Origin: Welwitschia mirabilis
Lineage: Eukaryota; Gnetophyta; Gnetopsida; Welwitschiales
Direction of reading: 5' to 3'
Assembly (NCBI GenBank): GCA_051453625.1
Contig: JBOZIK010000001.1
Location: forward strand, 255,830,163 to 255,894,162
Length of the DNA stretch: 64,000 nucleotides
Shown: one piece after another, positions 61,291 through 64,000 of the stretch
How the letters are laid out: each line of letters starts with the position of its first letter
Position numbering within the stretch: position 1 is the first letter of the stretch
Notes under the pieces: generated by a model
What the model saw: only the letters and a program-made list of their open reading frames with translations
Told to the model about the DNA's origin: nothing
Databases searched by the model: none
Translations under genes and position numbers: made by a program

Positions 61291-63215
61291 ATGCAATACA
61301 TACGAACAAGTTGAAAAATGAGAAAAAAGAAACAATATCGTGTTAATAAATGACATGAAATTAACTGTACTAAAAAAAAAAAAAGGAAAAACCTATGATG
61401 ACAAATGAAATAAGAAAAGTGAACAAGAAGGAACGCAGGCGCATATAAAAACCTGATGAAAAAACCATATTACAAATGGGTTGTGGGTGGTAGGCAAAGA
61501 TTAAGGAATGAGTTGAATCCAATCCTTGAACATTAGTAAACGATTGAGGATTCTTTAATAGGAATTGCAATTGAATCCGTGTACAAATATTCCCAAATTG
61601 AAACATGCTGTAGAACAAACTTAATTTCTGAAAGAGAGGATTCAATTGAGTTAGGACAAAATTTGAGATGCATAAACAAGGATTTGATTGACTTTGTGAA
61701 TTTTAAAAAGAAAATCCCTCTCTGTGGGGCTCTTAGCTATCACACCAAAAAGCATGACTAGGGTGGAAACTAGAACCCCCAATAGATAAACCAACACATT
61801 GGTCTGCTCATGGGGAGTGGATACTCAACAACTACCCCCTCGATCTGCAAGCCAAATTCTCACATGGACTAGGGGAAGCTTTAGGGAGATTCGAACTTGA
61901 GATGAAGAGAAAACCAGGCTCTGTTACTAGTTGTTGGGCTCTTAACCATGCCACTGATAAGCCGTCACTAAGCTTGAAGCCAGAGCCCAGAGATAAACCC
62001 ACTCATTAGGTTGGGCGTGGAGAGCACATATCGCATACTGACAATTATGAGATAGTGGTATAATTAACATATACAATATTCATCCAAAAAAACATCTTAG
62101 CAAGGACATAGATGGACTACACGGCATGATTGTGGAAGCATAATATGGAAAAGACGAGAGTACATTATAGTGAATCTGCATGGACAGATTGTTGTAAAGT
62201 GTGAGCGTCCGGCTGAAGTAAATGATGAAGTCAAAACATCTACAATGGAAGTGTAGTGGATCTGTCATTTGTGTTACATATTTCTGTTTTGGTTGTCATG
62301 CCATTCTTTTTCAGATTTGAGAGTTTTACCATTGAGATGATCACCCTTAGTCCACCTAATATGACCTCATGAGGATCATGCTTTCAGGCTATTCCTTGTT
62401 TGATAAATGGGGTTAAGGTTTATTCAGGCATGGCTTATCCTGTTTCAGAGTTTTAGACATATTATTAAGACTTATTCTCTAATTTAATCTATTCTAATTT
62501 GTAGCATTTGCCCCATGTTTTTGTCCTAGTTAAGATGCTTTCCTTGTAGGATTTTCTTTGTTATTTTGTTGTTTATGTCATTAATACTTTCTTGTTTGTG
62601 GTTGTGAGTTTAATTCTCATGTATCCATGAATGATTTTCATTTGTGTCCCTCCCTCCATTTTTGCTATTGTCCGACATGCAACCTATTATGTGTCTAGCT
62701 TACTTTTTGATGATTTTCTGACATTTCTATCCTTTTGCACCTCCATGCTGCTGACTAAACGCTTTATCTTGAATTCTTGATACAGTTCAGATGTTTCAAA
62801 TATTATTTTTGATTTTATTTCTTCCTTGTCTTCAACACTTCTCTGAGTAATGTTTTCTTGTTATGAGGCAAAATTCGCTTGCCACATGTAGCTCTTCTCT
62901 TTGAGTCATTATTTTTGCTTGTGATTTATTTTTTATATGAATAGATCCATTCATGATGCAATCCTTGTAAGATTGATTTGTCTTTATATTATGTTATTTT
63001 CATCTTTTAATATCTCCCTAATTTAATTAATGTCATATAGTTGTTTCTATCTTGTTTTCTTTTATTATTTACTTCCAATAAAAATGGTTTCAAATTCACT
63101 TGTATCCACAAGTGACTACTACTTGCAACAACTTCCACGAGTAGAACACTAGTATATTGTTATCTTATTATGTATAACTATTAAAGCTACAATATGAGCA
63201 AATAAGGATATAAAT
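61291..63215. other. 3' flank of the phosphatase gene; degenerate repeat, no gene
   Basis: Between 61720 and 62040 two diverged direct repeats appear: TAGATAAACCAACACATTGG near 61782 and GATAAACCCACTCATTAGG near 61993, each before a GGGAGTGG/CGTGGAGAG motif. They look like an old transposon remnant, family not recognised. The rest (62040-63215) is AT-rich, with T-rich stretches and no exon. Confidence 0.4.
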
Positions 63216-63608
63216 TGTTGGAGTTAAAGTCAAATCTTCTTTTGTATCTTTTTAAAGTCAAATCTTCTTTTGTATCTGTTATTTTTTCTTTGTTGTAGCA
63301 CTTTATTTGTAAAGTGTATTTCTCTTCTTATATTATAAAAGTGAGAGGGGACTGTTTTATAAAGTCAATGTAAGATTAGGTTTTGTAACCTAAAGTGGGC
63401 CTATTTATAGGAAAGGGTTCTGAGGGAGGATGATCATTCTGAACACTCTAGCCATTGAAGATGGCTTGTGTCCTTGCCCTATTTTTGAAATCTTAAAGAG
63501 GGCTCTGTATTGCTTCTGTGGTTCTTCCCCACATTGGGGTTTTCCATGTAAACTCCTGTGTGCTGTTTTGATCTCTGTTTTTGCTATTTTTCATTGCCAT
63601 TCGTAACA
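63216..63608 (+). mobile_element. 5' LTR of a further Copia element
   Basis: 393 bp with inverted ends TGTT...AACA. It starts TGTTGGAGTTAAAG and ends TCGTAACA, two bases before a primer binding site. TATA-like TATTTATAG at 63402-63410. A 28-bp exact tandem duplication (AAAGTCAAATCTTCTTTTGT...) lies near its start, about 63226-63282. Confidence 0.85.
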
Positions 63609-63610
63609 AT

Positions 63611-63623
63611 TGGTATCAGAGCC
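63611..63623 (+). promoter_or_regulatory. primer binding site for initiator Met-tRNA
   Basis: TGGTATCAGAGCC, complementary to the 3' end of plant initiator methionine tRNA, two bases after the LTR. It is the standard first-strand primer site of Copia elements. Confidence 0.93.
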
Positions 63624-63772
63624 TCGTTAGGGTTTACCTTAGGGTGTTGCAGGGAGGGTTAGGAAGTTGTAGGTATTTTTGAAAGCTTCTACAAGTGAAG
63701 CTTGTGAACGAAGCGAGCGAGCATTCTTTTTTACATTGCACTAGTTGGATACGTTTCTTTAGGCAAAGCGTG

Positions 63773-64000
63773 ATGGAGAGATTACAAACAATGAATATGC
63801 TCGTTGGCCGAAACTGAAACATTTCTAGTGAAAGCTGCTTTGGTGCAGAAGGAGTGCCTTGAAGCTCTGGAGCCTACATAATTGACATCCATGAAGGATG
63901 AAAAATGGGCAAAGGTGAAACGAAAGGCCTTGTCTTACATACATCCGAGTCTAAGTAATGGGATCTTACAGTCAATTAAACAAGATATCGATCACGATGG
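63773..64000 (+). pseudogene. Copia gag, N-terminal part, decayed and cut by the window end
   Basis: ATG at 63773 reads MERLQTMNMLVGRN and then a TGA. In another frame ALVQKECLEALEPT is followed by TAA, then SMKDEKWAKVKRKALSYIHP and SLSNGILQSIKQD to the window end. The W...AKALS.I..SLSN pattern is typical of the Copia gag N-terminal domain (UBN2-type). At least two stops and one frameshift in 75 codons, so this copy is inactive unless the decay is local. Confidence 0.8.

Noticed and set aside
61880-61935. GATTCGAACTTGAGATG, resembling a tRNA-derived SINE box B
   Set aside because: No convincing box A upstream and no poly-A end or target duplication seen; left as an unclassified degenerate repeat.

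Overview
The window is nuclear DNA of a flowering plant. It is AT-rich, with GT-AG introns, several classes of plant retrotransposon and no prokaryotic gene organisation. I cannot name the species. Nearly every transposon is heavily decayed, and one cellular gene has a 19.7 kb intron, which suggests a large genome with old, slowly lost repeats.

One intact-looking cellular gene lies on the + strand: a small dual-specificity protein phosphatase of the plant DSPTP1 type. Its coding exons are at 31000-31107, 36529-36664, 40386-40506, 60232-60377 and 60615-60733, with a possible alternative last exon at 61192-61290. All splice phases agree and the joined product is about 209 residues, with the HCX5R signature at Cys115. 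About 29 of its 30 kb is intron, and intron 3 has filled with nested retrotransposons.

Layout. (1) 1-2088: decayed aldo-keto reductase pseudogene (minus) and a CACTA-type transposon end. (2) 6.6-10.0 kb: 3' half of a Sirevirus-like Copia element (minus). (3) 10.09-10.66 kb: second copy of part of the aldo-keto reductase locus. (4) 12.7-15.0 kb: another CACTA end abutting a Gypsy pol remnant with its 3' LTR. (5) 17.3-28.3 kb: a 1.76 kb tandem duplication whose first copy carries a 7.4 kb L1-type LINE (minus) with a 14-bp target duplication. (6) 30-61.3 kb: the phosphatase gene. Its intron 3 holds a Sirevirus-like element (minus, 45.7-50.8 kb) inserted in an older relative, then a second family (plus, 51.1-59.4 kb) with a solo LTR inserted in its reverse transcriptase. 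(7) 63.2-64.0 kb: 5' LTR, primer binding site and decayed gag of another Copia element, running off the window.

The most interesting non-cellular structure is in the Sirevirus-like elements. All three have an extra open reading frame between RNase H and the 3' LTR, a polypurine-tract-like motif that occurs twice (386 and 387 bp apart in two of them), and clustered 8-bp palindromic motifs (GGTCGACC or GGACGTCC, by family) that appear both in the LTR and in the pol-to-extra-ORF spacer. Several assembly gaps have duplicated flanks, so at least one 926-N gap is probably artificial.
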